This document shows positions 9,841-18,326 of a stretch of DNA of 64,000 nt, piece by piece; position 1 is the stretch's first letter; every line of letters starts with the position of its first letter. The translations under genes were made by a program, and so were the position numbers. The stretch lies in contig NZ_BOMQ01000008.1 in assembly GCF_016862275.1 (NCBI RefSeq), forward strand, positions 434,001 through 498,000, written 5' to 3'. A model generated the notes under the pieces. The model ran no database searches. It was not told the DNA's origin and saw only the letters and a list, made by a program, of their open reading frames with translations. This stretch comes from Actinoplanes nipponensis. GTDB taxonomy: Bacteria; Actinomycetota; Actinomycetes; Mycobacteriales; Micromonosporaceae.

Positions 9841-10140
9841 GTGCTGTGTGCCCTGTTCCTGGTGGCGTGCCTGATCGCGGCGGTGGCCCTCGCGGCGCGA
9901 CCGGAGCTTCGCCGAGCCGTGCGCGACGCGGTCGGCCGGCCGGCCGGCCTGGTGGCGCCGCATGACGCCGGGCCGGACCGCGGCCCGCAGACGCTGGAGG
10001 GCGTCCTGAGCCGCCAGCTCGTGACCGGGATGATCACGGGTCCGCAGTACCGGCACGCCATGGCCAGCATCGCCAGCCGCGACGCCGAGCGTCACCCGCT
10101 GGACGTGCCCCCGGACGCCGATCCCCCGGAGCCCGCCTGA
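9841..10140 (+). CDS. Small membrane protein with a SHOCT-like C-terminus
   Basis: About 99 residues: an N-terminal membrane helix (VLCALFLVACLIAAVALAA), a basic linker, and a C-terminal short helical segment (LEGVLSRQLVTGMITGPQYRHAMASIA) that resembles the SHOCT motif found at the ends of many actinobacterial membrane proteins. The GTG at 9841 has GGAAGGGAA 10 nt upstream; further in-frame GTGs at 9832 and 9799 are possible. Function unknown. It is preceded by motif site 1, which links it to the stress-type genes downstream. Confidence 0.65.
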   Translation: MLCALFLVACLIAAVALAARPELRRAVRDAVGRPAGLVAPHDAGPDRGPQTLEGVLSRQLVTGMITGPQYRHAMASIASRDAERHPLDVPPDADPPEPA

Positions 10141-10174
10141 CCGCGCCCGTGCGGCCGTCGAGCCGCCACGGATA

Positions 10175-10191
10175 TCGCTCCACCGGGGTGA
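10175..10191. promoter_or_regulatory. 17-bp palindrome, island motif (site 2)
   Basis: TCGCTCCACCGGGGTGA, exact match to TCRYYC-N5-GRRYGA, 71 bp before the start of the gene at 10263. Confidence 0.6.
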
Positions 10192-10262
10192 CGTCCACCC
10201 GCGCGCCGGCTGCCAGGGTGACCCCAGGCAAGCCCGTACCGGTGCGAAGCGGAGGCTCGACG

Positions 10263-10562
10263 ATGACCAGGACAGAGGCACTACCCGAACGATCAACTCG
10301 CCGGCTGGTGGTGACCGGCGCGGTGCTGGAGGTGACAGCCCTGGCCCTCGGGATCGCCGGGCTGGTCACGTGGACGGTCGCGGCCACGTCCCGGACGCAG
10401 CAACGCCTCGCCCGGATGGAGATCCCGCCGTCCGAGCTGGCGCGGCGGCACTGGGCCCGGGCCCGGGCCGCGACCTCCGCCGGCCTGGTCGCCTGGCGCG
10501 ACCTGCCGGTCGGCTCGCGGGTCGACGGCGTGCGCCGGGAGAAGGAGAAATCGCGGCACTGA
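10263..10562 (+). CDS. Small single-pass membrane protein of unknown function
   Basis: 99 residues; one membrane helix (VVTGAVLEVTALALGIAGLVTWTVAA) followed by a basic amphipathic cytoplasmic tail rich in Arg and Ala. No family recognised. The ATG has GGAGG 8 nt upstream and motif site 2 lies 71 bp before it. It has its own leader between the small membrane protein at 9841 and the convergent gene at 10592. Confidence 0.75.
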   Translation: MTRTEALPERSTRRLVVTGAVLEVTALALGIAGLVTWTVAATSRTQQRLARMEIPPSELARRHWARARAATSAGLVAWRDLPVGSRVDGVRREKEKSRH

Positions 10563-10591
10563 TCCCCCCGGCCCGGCCCGGCCGAGCCGGG

Positions 10592-11014
10592 TCAGGGCGC
10601 CCAGACCAGGATGCAGTTGCCGGACCAGCGCTCGGTGGGGAACACCGATGGTCCGGCGGCTGCCGCCCCGTCCGGCTCCGAGTGGGGTGCTCCGACCGGT
10701 GCTCCCGGCTGTGCCGTTTCGCAGCCGGGAGCACCGTGCTGTCCGGACGGGTCGTCCCGCAGATGGACGACCACCGACGAGGGCCGCTGCTGCTCCCTGG
10801 CCGCGGCCAGGTCCTCGGCGCGGTATCCCCGCAGAGCGCCCCACGACGCCGTCAGCAGGGCGGCCACCACGACCAGGACGGCCAGCGGGGCCGCGGCCCG
10901 GCCCGGACGACGCCGCGGTCCGCGGTGTCGCCGGGCGATCCGCCCATCGGCCTCCCCGTCGTCCGGTGCTCGGTCATCAGGTGCGCGAGGTACCCGCGGT
11001 GCCCGGCCTCCCAT
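10592..11014 (-). CDS. Single-pass membrane protein of unknown function
   Basis: About 140 residues. A basic N-terminus precedes one membrane helix (PLAVLVVVAALLTASWGAL), followed by an extracytoplasmic part beginning RAEDLAAAREQQRPSSVVVHL and ending TERWSGNCILVWAP. Third codon positions are almost all G or C, so it is coding. The topology recalls the first half of Rv1733c-like proteins but I cannot confirm homology. The ATG at 11014 is the best start in frame. It is divergent from the P-type ATPase gene and could share motif site 3. Confidence 0.65.
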   Translation of the reverse strand: MGGRAPRVPRAPDDRAPDDGEADGRIARRHRGPRRRPGRAAAPLAVLVVVAALLTASWGALRGYRAEDLAAAREQQRPSSVVVHLRDDPSGQHGAPGCETAQPGAPVGAPHSEPDGAAAAGPSVFPTERWSGNCILVWAP

Positions 11015-11133
11015 GGCGTGAGGATGCCGGGCGCGCGGGCCCCGGCACGTCATCTGCCGGGGGTGAACGGCGGTCGGCCGCGTGCCGGGGCCGGTCCGCG
11101 GGAACGGCCCGGCGTGCGCCGCGGCGGCGAAAA

Positions 11134-11150
11134 CCATCACCGCGGGGTGA
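11134..11150. promoter_or_regulatory. 17-bp palindrome, island motif (site 3, weak)
   Basis: CCATCACCGCGGGGTGA, two mismatches to TCRYYC-N5-GRRYGA, 78 bp upstream of the ATPase start. Confidence 0.35.
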
Positions 11151-11228
11151 GGGGTCCGCGCCCGCCGGACGTGACGGTGAACCAGTACGCCGGGCGGGAC
11201 CCACCCGCCCGTACCCCGGAGGCGCACG

Positions 11229-14048
11229 ATGACCGAAGCCACCAGCAGCACGATCGATCAGCAGCGGTCCGGCGCCGTCGTCGACCGGCCACCCTGGTAC
11301 GCCCGCGCGGCGGCCGAGGTGGTGGCGGAGCTGGGCACGGACGCCGGGCGCGGGCTGGACCGCGCGGCGGCGGCCGACCGGCTGCGCCACTTCGGACCCA
11401 ACCGCATCGCCGAGGAGAAGCCGCCGTCCACCTGGGCGGTGGCGCTGCAGCAACTGCGCGATCCGATGAACGTCATGCTGGTGATCGTCGTGGTCGCGGC
11501 CATCGTGATCGGCGAGCTCTCGACGGCGCTCATCGTGGCGCTGCTCGTGGCGCTCAACGTGGTGCTCGGCGCCCGGCAGGAACTCGCCGCCCGGGCCAGC
11601 GTGGACGCGCTGGCCAAGATGCAGGTGCCGGCGGCCCGGGTGCTGCGGGACGGTGAGGTCGCCGAGTTGCCGGCGGTGGACCTGGTGCCCGGTGACATCG
11701 TCCGGCTCGAGGCCGGCGACCTCGTCCCGGCCGACGGCCGGGTGCTGCGCTCGGCCACCCTGGAGACCCAGGAGGCGGCGCTGACCGGCGAGAGCGCGCC
11801 CGTGGCCAAGGACGCCGGCGTGCTGCCGGCCGGCGAGGTCGCGGTGGGCGACCGCGCCAACATGCTGTTCCAGAACACGTCGGTGACCCGGGGTACGGCG
11901 ACGATGGTGGTCACGGCCACCGGCATGCAGACCGAGATGGGCCGGATCGCGACCATGCTCACCGAGGTCCGGCGGACGCGGTCGCCGCTGCAGCGGGAGC
12001 TCGACACGCTGACTAAAGTGCTCGGGATCGTCGCCTGGGCCGCCGTCGCGTTCATCGTCATCGTGGGGTGGCTGCGCGGCCTGGGCCTGGACCAGCTGCT
12101 GCTGCTGGGCACCGCGATGGCGATCTCCGCCATTCCGACCGGCCTGCCGGCGTTCGTCGCCGGGCTGCTGTCCTACGGCGCCAAGAACCTCGCCGCGGCG
12201 CGCGCCATCGTCAAGAACCTCACCGATGTCGAGACCCTCGGCGCCACGAGCGCCATCAACACCGACAAGACCGGCACGCTGACCATGAACCAGATGATGG
12301 TCTCGGTGCTCTACACCGAGGGCTCCTGGTTCTCCGTGGCCGGCGAGGGCTATCGCAAGGTCGGGGCGGTCACCTCGGTGGCCGGCACGCCCGTGCCCGA
12401 CTTCACGCGGATCGGGCTGGGCCTGGTGCTCGACAGCGACGCCACGGTGTCGGACGACGGGACCGTGGTCGGCGACCCCACCGAGGCGGCGCTGGTCGTA
12501 CTGGCGGCGAAGCTGGGGGTGGACGCCGGGGAGACGCGGCGGGCTTACCCGCGCCTGGCCGAGGTGCCGTTCGACTCCGACTACAAGTTCATGGCCACGT
12601 TCCACCGGTACCCGGTCGACGGCGGGGAGCGGATCATCGAGCTGGTCAAGGGCGCGCCGGATGTGGTGCTGGCCCGCTGCGACAGCGCCGGCGGGCCGCT
12701 GCACGAGCGGCAACAGCCGATCGGCGACGTCCGGGAGGCGATCGAGGCGGCCAACCGGCGGATGGGCGCGCAGGGCCTGCGGGTGATCGCCTTCGCGGCC
12801 CGGCTCGTCGAACCCGGTGAGCTGCCGGCGCTGGAGCGCGACCCGATGTCGCTGACCACCACGCTCAGCTTCGTCGGCATGGTCGGCATGATCGATCCGC
12901 TGCGGCCCGAGGCCCACGACGCGGTCCGCATCGCCCTGCGGGCCGGGATCGACGTCCGGGTCATCACCGGCGATCACGCGGTGACGGCGCAGGCGATCGC
13001 CGGCATGCTGGGCCTCGGCCCGGGCGCGATCAGCGGAACCGAGCTGCGGCAACTGTCCGACCAGGAGCTCACCCGGCGGCTGCCCGAGCTGCACGTCTTC
13101 GGCCGGGTGTCCCCGCAGGACAAGCTGCGGCTGGCCCGCGTGATGCAGCAGGACGGCCGGGTCGTGGCCATGACCGGTGACGCGGTCAACGACGCGGCGG
13201 CGTTGAAACAGGCGGACATCGGCGTCGCCATGGGCAGCGGCAGCGAGGTCACCAAGCAGGCCGCCCGCATGATCCTCACCGACGACAACTTCGGGACGCT
13301 GGTGCGCGCGGTCGGGATCGGCCGGCGCGTGTACGAGAAGATCGTCGCGTACGTGCGCTACCAGATGACCCAGCTGCTCGCGCTGGTGATGCTCTTCGTG
13401 GCCGCCACCGCGTTCAACATCAACCAGGGCGTGGCGCTGACCCCGTCGATGGTGCTCTACCTGTTCCTGTTCGCCACCGCCGTGGGCGTGGTCATCATCG
13501 CCGTGGATCCGGGCGACCCGCAGGTCATGGACCGGCCACCGCGCGACCCGGCGGTGCCGATCACCAACCGGCGGGCCGTGCTGTTCTGGCTCGGCTACGC
13601 GGCGGTCCTGTTCGGCGCCGCGCTGGTGCCGCTGGTCGCCGGTCCGGACCAGCCGCGGGCCGACGCGCCCAGCGCCGCCATGACGATGGCGTTCGTGGTG
13701 CTCGGGCTGGGCACGGTCGGCAATGCCGTCACCAACCGCCGCGAGCCGGCCTCCGGGTTGCTGCCGCCGATCGGCCGAGCGGCCGCCATCGGCCTGGTCA
13801 CCGTGGCCCTGCTGATCCTGGCCACCCGCGTCGACTTCCTGCAGCAGAGCCTGCAGACCCAGCCGCTGACCGGCCCGCAGTGGCTGGCCTGCCTGGCGCT
13901 CGCGCTGGCCCTGCCGGTGACGGTCGAGACGGCGAAGCTGGTCCGCCGGCGGCGCCTGCCGGGGAAGGTCACCGACCCGCTGCGGGCCGTCGCCCCGGAA
14001 CGCGGTCGTCCGCCGGTTGTCGGTCCCACCCCGCCCGTACTGCGCTGA
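11229..14048 (+). CDS. P-type cation-transporting ATPase with altered M4 motif
   Basis: Integral membrane cation pump of 939 residues with the N-terminal cation-ATPase domain, actuator motif LTGESAP, phosphorylation site Asp346 in NTDKTGTLT, nucleotide-binding domain, hinge motif, and six C-terminal membrane segments, as in P2-type Ca2+/Na+ pumps. Two motifs differ from that subfamily. The M4 ion-binding PEGLP is IPTGLP, with Thr304 in place of the ligand Glu, and the hinge GDGVNDAPAL is GDAVNDAAAL (Gly650 onward). The transported ion therefore cannot be assumed to be Ca2+. The PPK2 gene starts 17 bp after the stop, so the two form an operon. Motif site 3 lies upstream. Confidence 0.93.
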   Translation: MTEATSSTIDQQRSGAVVDRPPWYARAAAEVVAELGTDAGRGLDRAAAADRLRHFGPNRIAEEKPPSTWAVALQQLRDPMNVMLVIVVVAAIVIGELSTALIVALLVALNVVLGARQELAARASVDALAKMQVPAARVLRDGEVAELPAVDLVPGDIVRLEAGDLVPADGRVLRSATLETQEAALTGESAPVAKDAGVLPAGEVAVGDRANMLFQNTSVTRGTATMVVTATGMQTEMGRIATMLTEVRRTRSPLQRELDTLTKVLGIVAWAAVAFIVIVGWLRGLGLDQLLLLGTAMAISAIPTGLPAFVAGLLSYGAKNLAAARAIVKNLTDVETLGATSAINTDKTGTLTMNQMMVSVLYTEGSWFSVAGEGYRKVGAVTSVAGTPVPDFTRIGLGLVLDSDATVSDDGTVVGDPTEAALVVLAAKLGVDAGETRRAYPRLAEVPFDSDYKFMATFHRYPVDGGERIIELVKGAPDVVLARCDSAGGPLHERQQPIGDVREAIEAANRRMGAQGLRVIAFAARLVEPGELPALERDPMSLTTTLSFVGMVGMIDPLRPEAHDAVRIALRAGIDVRVITGDHAVTAQAIAGMLGLGPGAISGTELRQLSDQELTRRLPELHVFGRVSPQDKLRLARVMQQDGRVVAMTGDAVNDAAALKQADIGVAMGSGSEVTKQAARMILTDDNFGTLVRAVGIGRRVYEKIVAYVRYQMTQLLALVMLFVAATAFNINQGVALTPSMVLYLFLFATAVGVVIIAVDPGDPQVMDRPPRDPAVPITNRRAVLFWLGYAAVLFGAALVPLVAGPDQPRADAPSAAMTMAFVVLGLGTVGNAVTNRREPASGLLPPIGRAAAIGLVTVALLILATRVDFLQQSLQTQPLTGPQWLACLALALALPVTVETAKLVRRRRLPGKVTDPLRAVAPERGRPPVVGPTPPVLR

Positions 14049-14065
14049 ACGCTGAGGAGAGCGCC

Positions 14066-14917
14066 ATGGCCAAGCACAAAAGGACCGTCCATGATGGACC
14101 CGCCGGGACCGACGCGCCGCCCGGCGACGGCGATCCGGCGCGCCCGCGGATGAAGAACAAGGAGTACCGCCGCGAACTGCGCCGGTTGCACGGCGAACTG
14201 GTCGCGTTGCAGGAGTGGGTGAAGGCGACCGGCGCGAAGATCTGTGTCGTGTTCGAGGGCCGGGACACCGCCGGCAAGGGCGGCACCATCAAGGCGATCA
14301 CCGAACGCGTCAGCCCGCGGGTGTTCCGGGTGGTCGCGCTGCCGGCCCCCACCCCGCGCGAGCGCTCGCAGATGTACCTGCAGCGCTACGTGCCGCATCT
14401 GCCCGGCGCCGGCGACGTGGTCATCTTCGACCGCAGCTGGTACAACCGCGCCGGGGTCGAGCCGGTGATGGGCTTCTGCACCCGGGCCCAGGCGGACGAG
14501 TTCCTGCAGGCGGCGCCGGACGTGGAACGCGCCATCGTCGGCTCCGGCGTGATCCTGCTCAAGTACTGGCTGGAGGTCAGCGCCGAGGAGCAGACGCGGC
14601 GCCTGCAGAGCCGCATCGACGATCCGCGCAAGGTGTGGAAGCTGTCCGATCTGGACCTCAAGTCCTACAGCCGGTGGCACGAGTACTCGCGGTGCCGCGA
14701 CGAGATGTTCCGGGCCACGGACACCGCCTGGGCGCCCTGGTACGTGGCCCGCACCGATGACAAGAAGCGCGGCCGGCTCAACATCATCACCCATCTGCTG
14801 GCCAACGTCCCGTACGAGCCGTTGCCGCACCGCGAGGTGAGCCTGCCCAAGCGGCAGAAGGCGGACGGGTACCGCAAGCCGGCCATGCCGCTGCGGTACA
14901 TCCCGGCGCCGTACTGA
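14066..14917 (+). CDS. ppk2: Polyphosphate kinase 2 family protein
   Basis: Transfers phosphate between polyphosphate and nucleotides. The 283-residue, single-domain protein has Walker A EGRDTAGKGG (residues 64-73), Walker B FDRSWYNR around Asp122, and the lid region beginning RLQSRIDDPRKVWKLSDLDL. A basic N-terminal 30-residue extension precedes the core. GAGGAG lies 8 nt before the ATG. It follows the P-type ATPase by 17 bp, suggesting that polyphosphate-derived nucleotides and ion pumping are induced together. A second, divergent PPK2 is at 43585-44460. Whether it prefers AMP, ADP or GDP cannot be told from the sequence. Confidence 0.94.
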   Translation: MAKHKRTVHDGPAGTDAPPGDGDPARPRMKNKEYRRELRRLHGELVALQEWVKATGAKICVVFEGRDTAGKGGTIKAITERVSPRVFRVVALPAPTPRERSQMYLQRYVPHLPGAGDVVIFDRSWYNRAGVEPVMGFCTRAQADEFLQAAPDVERAIVGSGVILLKYWLEVSAEEQTRRLQSRIDDPRKVWKLSDLDLKSYSRWHEYSRCRDEMFRATDTAWAPWYVARTDDKKRGRLNIITHLLANVPYEPLPHREVSLPKRQKADGYRKPAMPLRYIPAPY

Positions 14918-14937
14918 CGCCTGTCGTTGCGTCGTTC

Positions 14938-14954
14938 TCGCCCCGGGCGGATGA
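14938..14954. promoter_or_regulatory. 17-bp palindrome, island motif (site 4)
   Basis: TCGCCCCGGGCGGATGA, exact match to TCRYYC-N5-GRRYGA, 59 bp upstream of the permease start. Confidence 0.6.
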
Positions 14955-15013
14955 ACCGCGCCGCCGGGGACGCCCCTCAGCATGGCTGCATCAGTCGAAT
15001 CGGAGGAGTCATC

Positions 15014-16492
15014 GTGAGCACGAAAGACGTCCCCGCCAGCCGATCGGCCCGGCCACCCGGCGCGGAGTCCGGCGCGGGCACCACCCGGGCGCCGAAGGCC
15101 GCCTACATCTCCTGGGTCGCCCTGGCCCTCATGACGACCAGCTCGGTGGCCAGCCTGCGGCCGTCACCCACCATGGCCGTGTACGGCCTGGCCGCCGTCT
15201 TCCTCTACCTGATCCCCGCCCTGGTGTTCCTGCTCCCCACCTCCCTGGTCTCGGCCGAGCTGGCCTCGGGCTGGTCCGGGGGCGTCTACCGGTGGGTCAG
15301 CGAGGGCATCTCCAAGCCGATGGGCTTCCTCGCCGTCTGGTGCCAGTTCGCCATGACGGTCTTCTACTACCCGAGCCTGCTGGGTTTCGTGGCGGCCACG
15401 CTGGCCTACGTCATCAACCCCGACCTGGCCTCCAGCGGCGTGTGGACCGCGATCGTCATCGTGGTGTGCTACTGGACCGGGGTGTGGGTCTCCTCGCGCG
15501 GCACCAAGGGCGTCGCCGGGCTGGCCAGCAGCGGCCTGATCATCGGCACCCTGGTCCCCGGCGTGCTGCTGGTCACGCTGGGCCTCGTCTTCCTGGGGCA
15601 GGGCAACGAGTCCGCCGCGCCGATGACCGCCGACCACCTGTTGCCCGCCTGGGCCGGCCTGGCCAGCCTGGTGCTCATCGTCAACAACTTCCTGTCGTAC
15701 TCCGGCATGGAGATGAACGCCGTCCACGTCGGCTCACTGCGGGACCCGGCCAAGCAGTTCCCCCGGTCGATGTTCCTGGCCATGGGCCTGGTGCTGCTCA
15801 TCTTCATCCCGCCCGCGCTGGCGATCAGCTGGATCGTGCCGGCCGAGGAGCTCTCCCTGACCGCCGGCATCATGCAGGCGTTCGACGCGGTGCTCGCCGA
15901 GTTCGGCATCCAGTGGCTCACCCCGATCCTCGGCATCATGCTGGTCACCGCCTCGCTGGCCGGCATGCTGACCTGGCTGGCCGGCCCGTCGCGGGGACTG
16001 TTGCTCATCTCCCGGCAGGAGGGCTACCTGCCGCCGTTCCTGCAGAAGCTCAACAAGCACGGCGTGCAGCAGAACATCCTGGTCACCCAGGGCATCATCA
16101 CCACGGTGATCGCGCTGGGGTACGCGCTGATCCCGGACGTCTCCAGCGCGTACTGGATCTTCTCGGTGATCACCACGCAGGTGTACCTGATCATGTACCT
16201 GTTGATGTTCATCGCCGCCGTCCGGCTCCGCCGGCAGCAGCCCGACCATCCCCGCGGGTACCGCGCCCCGATGCTGACCGGGCTGTGCGGCGTCGGCTTC
16301 GCCGCCTCGCTGGCCGCCCTGCTGATCGGCTTCGTCCCGCCGTCGCAGTTCGGCTCCGGCAACATCTGGGTCTACCTGCTCATCGTCGGTGGCGGCGCGC
16401 TCGGCCTCGGCCTGCTCGTGCCCTACCTGTTCTACCGGCTGCGCAAGCCGTCCTGGAAGACCACGACCGACGAGGAGGTGGCGACGGCATGA
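15014..16492 (+). CDS. APC-family amino acid permease (glutamate/GABA antiporter-like)
   Basis: Integral membrane transporter of 492 residues with about 12 hydrophobic segments and the general pattern of the APC superfamily, closest in feel to the GadC/YjeM group: SAELASGWSGGVYRWVSEGI after helix 2, FLSYSGMEMNAVHVGSLRDP after helix 6, and RQEGYLPPFLQKLNKHGVQQN before helix 9. The GTG at 15014 is preceded by GGAGGA 7 nt upstream and by motif site 4. Its TGA overlaps the ATG of the next gene (ATGA), followed by a GTGA overlap into an M20 dipeptidase, so peptide hydrolysis and amino-acid exchange are encoded in one operon. Substrate is inferred only. Confidence 0.9.
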   Translation: MSTKDVPASRSARPPGAESGAGTTRAPKAAYISWVALALMTTSSVASLRPSPTMAVYGLAAVFLYLIPALVFLLPTSLVSAELASGWSGGVYRWVSEGISKPMGFLAVWCQFAMTVFYYPSLLGFVAATLAYVINPDLASSGVWTAIVIVVCYWTGVWVSSRGTKGVAGLASSGLIIGTLVPGVLLVTLGLVFLGQGNESAAPMTADHLLPAWAGLASLVLIVNNFLSYSGMEMNAVHVGSLRDPAKQFPRSMFLAMGLVLLIFIPPALAISWIVPAEELSLTAGIMQAFDAVLAEFGIQWLTPILGIMLVTASLAGMLTWLAGPSRGLLLISRQEGYLPPFLQKLNKHGVQQNILVTQGIITTVIALGYALIPDVSSAYWIFSVITTQVYLIMYLLMFIAAVRLRRQQPDHPRGYRAPMLTGLCGVGFAASLAALLIGFVPPSQFGSGNIWVYLLIVGGGALGLGLLVPYLFYRLRKPSWKTTTDEEVATA

Positions 16493-16932
16493 GAGCGACC
16501 GTCAACGATACGGACCGGACCCGCCGGACCACGTACATCGTGCTCGCCGTGGCGCTCCTGCTGCTCACCGGCGTGGCCCTGCTGATGTTCGGCTCGGCGC
16601 GCTCGGACGCCCGGGCGGAGGAGAAGGCCGACCAGTACATCGCCGAACTGTCCGCGAACGGCCTGGGCACACCGTCCAGGGACCGGATCGTCCAGGTGCT
16701 GGGCGACGACGGGGGAGCGCTCTGCGCCGATCCGGCTTCCGCCCTCAACCGCGCGGCGCTGTACGGCGCGCTGACCAACGGGGCCGGCGGTCCCGGCGCC
16801 CGGCCGGTGATCGCCGACCACAAGGTGCTGCGGGGCCAGTTGCTGGCCATCAAGGTGTACTGCCCGGAGGAGCTCGAGAACTTCACCGAGGTCGTCGACG
16901 GCCTCACATACGCCGACGTGGCCCAGGGGTGA
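16489..16932 (+). CDS. Small single-pass membrane protein in the permease-dipeptidase operon
   Basis: 147 residues: a short basic N-terminus, one membrane helix (TTYIVLAVALLLLTGVALLMFGS), then an extracytoplasmic part (SDARAEEKADQYIAELSANG) ending TEVVDGLTYADVAQG, with two cysteines (ALCADP and VYCPEE) that could form a disulphide. No known family recognised. The ATG overlaps the permease stop by 4 nt, and its own stop overlaps a possible GTG of the dipeptidase, so it is translated as part of a coupled trio. It may be an accessory subunit of the permease. Confidence 0.8.
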   Translation: MRATVNDTDRTRRTTYIVLAVALLLLTGVALLMFGSARSDARAEEKADQYIAELSANGLGTPSRDRIVQVLGDDGGALCADPASALNRAALYGALTNGAGGPGARPVIADHKVLRGQLLAIKVYCPEELENFTEVVDGLTYADVAQG

Positions 16933-16937
16933 GCCGG

Positions 16938-18278
16938 ATGGAACTGCGTGACCGCATCGCCGGGCTGATGGCCCGGGCCCGCACCGACCTGGCCGAGCTG
17001 GTCTCGATCCCCTCGGTGGCCGACCCGCGCCAGTTCCCGGCGCAGGAGTGCGCCCGGGCGGCCCAGTGGGTGCTGGACCAGTTCGCGCAGGTCGGGTTCA
17101 CCGACCTGCGCCTGGCGGAGACCGCCGACGGAAGCCGGGCGGTCTACGGCGCGCGGCCGGCCGCCGATCCGGCCGCGCCCACGGTCCTGCTCTACGCGCA
17201 CTACGACGTCCAGCCGCCGCTGGACGACGACGCCTGGCACACGCCGCCGTTCACGCTGACGGAGGTGGCCGGCCGGTGGTACGGCCGCGGCGCCGCCGAC
17301 TGCAAGGGCAACATCGTCATGCATCTGACGGCGCTGCGGGCGCTGGCCGACCAGTGCCCGGTCAACCTCAAGCTCATCGTGGAGGGCTCCGAGGAGCAGG
17401 GCACCGGAGGGCTGGAGGACTTCGTCGGCCGCAACGCCGAGCTGCTGCGCGCCGACGCGATCCTGGTGTGCGACACAGGCAACGCGGCGGTCGGCGTGCC
17501 GGCCGCGACGGTCAGCCTGCGCGGCATGGTCAACGTGGTGGTCGGCGTCGAGGCGCTCGCCTCGGAGGTGCACTCCGGCATGTTCGGCGGCGCCGCACCG
17601 GATGCGCTGGCCGCTCTCGTGCAGATGCTGGCGACCCTGCGCGACAGCGCCGGCAACACCACGATCAGTGGGCTGGACAACACGCAGATCTGGTCCGGCG
17701 AGGACTATCCGTCCGATCGGTTCCGGGCCGACGCCGGACTGCTCGACGGGGTCTACCTGCTCGGCGACGGCTCCGTGACGGACATGATCTGGGCCCGTCC
17801 GGCGGTGACCGTACTGGGCATCGACTGCCCGCCGGTGGTCGGCTCGGCCGCGGCGATCCAGCCGCACGCCCGGGCCCGGCTCAACCTGCGCGTCCCGCCG
17901 GGGCTGGATCCCGGCAAGGCCTACGACGCGCTCGCCGGCCAGCTGCACGCCGTGGCGCCGTGGGGCGTGCACGTGACGGTCGAACGGGAAGCGGTGGGGC
18001 ATCCGTTCCGGGCCCGTACCGGGGGACCGGCCTATGTCGCGCTCGCCGCCGCGATGGGCGAGGCGTTCGGCCGGCCGATGACCGAGCTGGGCCAGGGCGG
18101 GTCCATCCCGCTCTGCAACGTCTTCGCCGACACCTACCCGCACGCCGAGATCATCCTGATGGGCGTCGAGGATCCGGTGTGCCGCATGCACGCGCCGAAC
18201 GAGAGCGTCCATCCCGATGAGATCGCCGGGATGGCGCTCGCCGAGGCCCTGTTCCTGCAACGGTACGGGTCCCGCTGA
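16938..18278 (+). CDS. M20-family dipeptidase/metallopeptidase
   Basis: Zinc-dependent exopeptidase of 446 residues, probably a cytoplasmic dipeptidase. Metal ligands are visible: His in YAHYDVQP, the bridging Asp in GRGAADCKGN, the catalytic pair in EGSEEQGTGG, Asp in CDTGNA, and the final His in MHAPNESV. The dimerisation/lid domain lies between ATVSLRGMVNVVVGV and GSAAAIQPHARARLNLR. I chose the ATG at 16938; an in-frame GTG at 16929 overlaps the preceding stop. Last gene of the permease operon, followed by a 36-bp terminator palindrome. Its products could be handled by the permease encoded two genes upstream. Confidence 0.93.
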   Translation: MELRDRIAGLMARARTDLAELVSIPSVADPRQFPAQECARAAQWVLDQFAQVGFTDLRLAETADGSRAVYGARPAADPAAPTVLLYAHYDVQPPLDDDAWHTPPFTLTEVAGRWYGRGAADCKGNIVMHLTALRALADQCPVNLKLIVEGSEEQGTGGLEDFVGRNAELLRADAILVCDTGNAAVGVPAATVSLRGMVNVVVGVEALASEVHSGMFGGAAPDALAALVQMLATLRDSAGNTTISGLDNTQIWSGEDYPSDRFRADAGLLDGVYLLGDGSVTDMIWARPAVTVLGIDCPPVVGSAAAIQPHARARLNLRVPPGLDPGKAYDALAGQLHAVAPWGVHVTVEREAVGHPFRARTGGPAYVALAAAMGEAFGRPMTELGQGGSIPLCNVFADTYPHAEIILMGVEDPVCRMHAPNESVHPDEIAGMALAEALFLQRYGSR

Positions 18279-18284
18279 ATCCCC

Positions 18285-18320
18285 GGGGGCGGCGGCAGCA
18301 CCGGTGCTGCCGCCGCCCCC
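18285..18320. terminator. Bidirectional terminator between M20 and M24 genes
   Basis: A perfect 36-bp palindrome (18+18 bp, centre ACCGGT) fills the gap between two convergent genes and can stop transcription from both sides. Confidence 0.85.
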
Positions 18321-18326
18321 GGCCGC

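Noticed and set aside
10977..13094. Long open frame on the minus strand opposite the P-type ATPase
   Set aside because: It is the complement of a real gene in GC-rich DNA; composition is His/Arg/Gly/Pro-rich without any domain, and the + strand encodes clear ATPase motifs.
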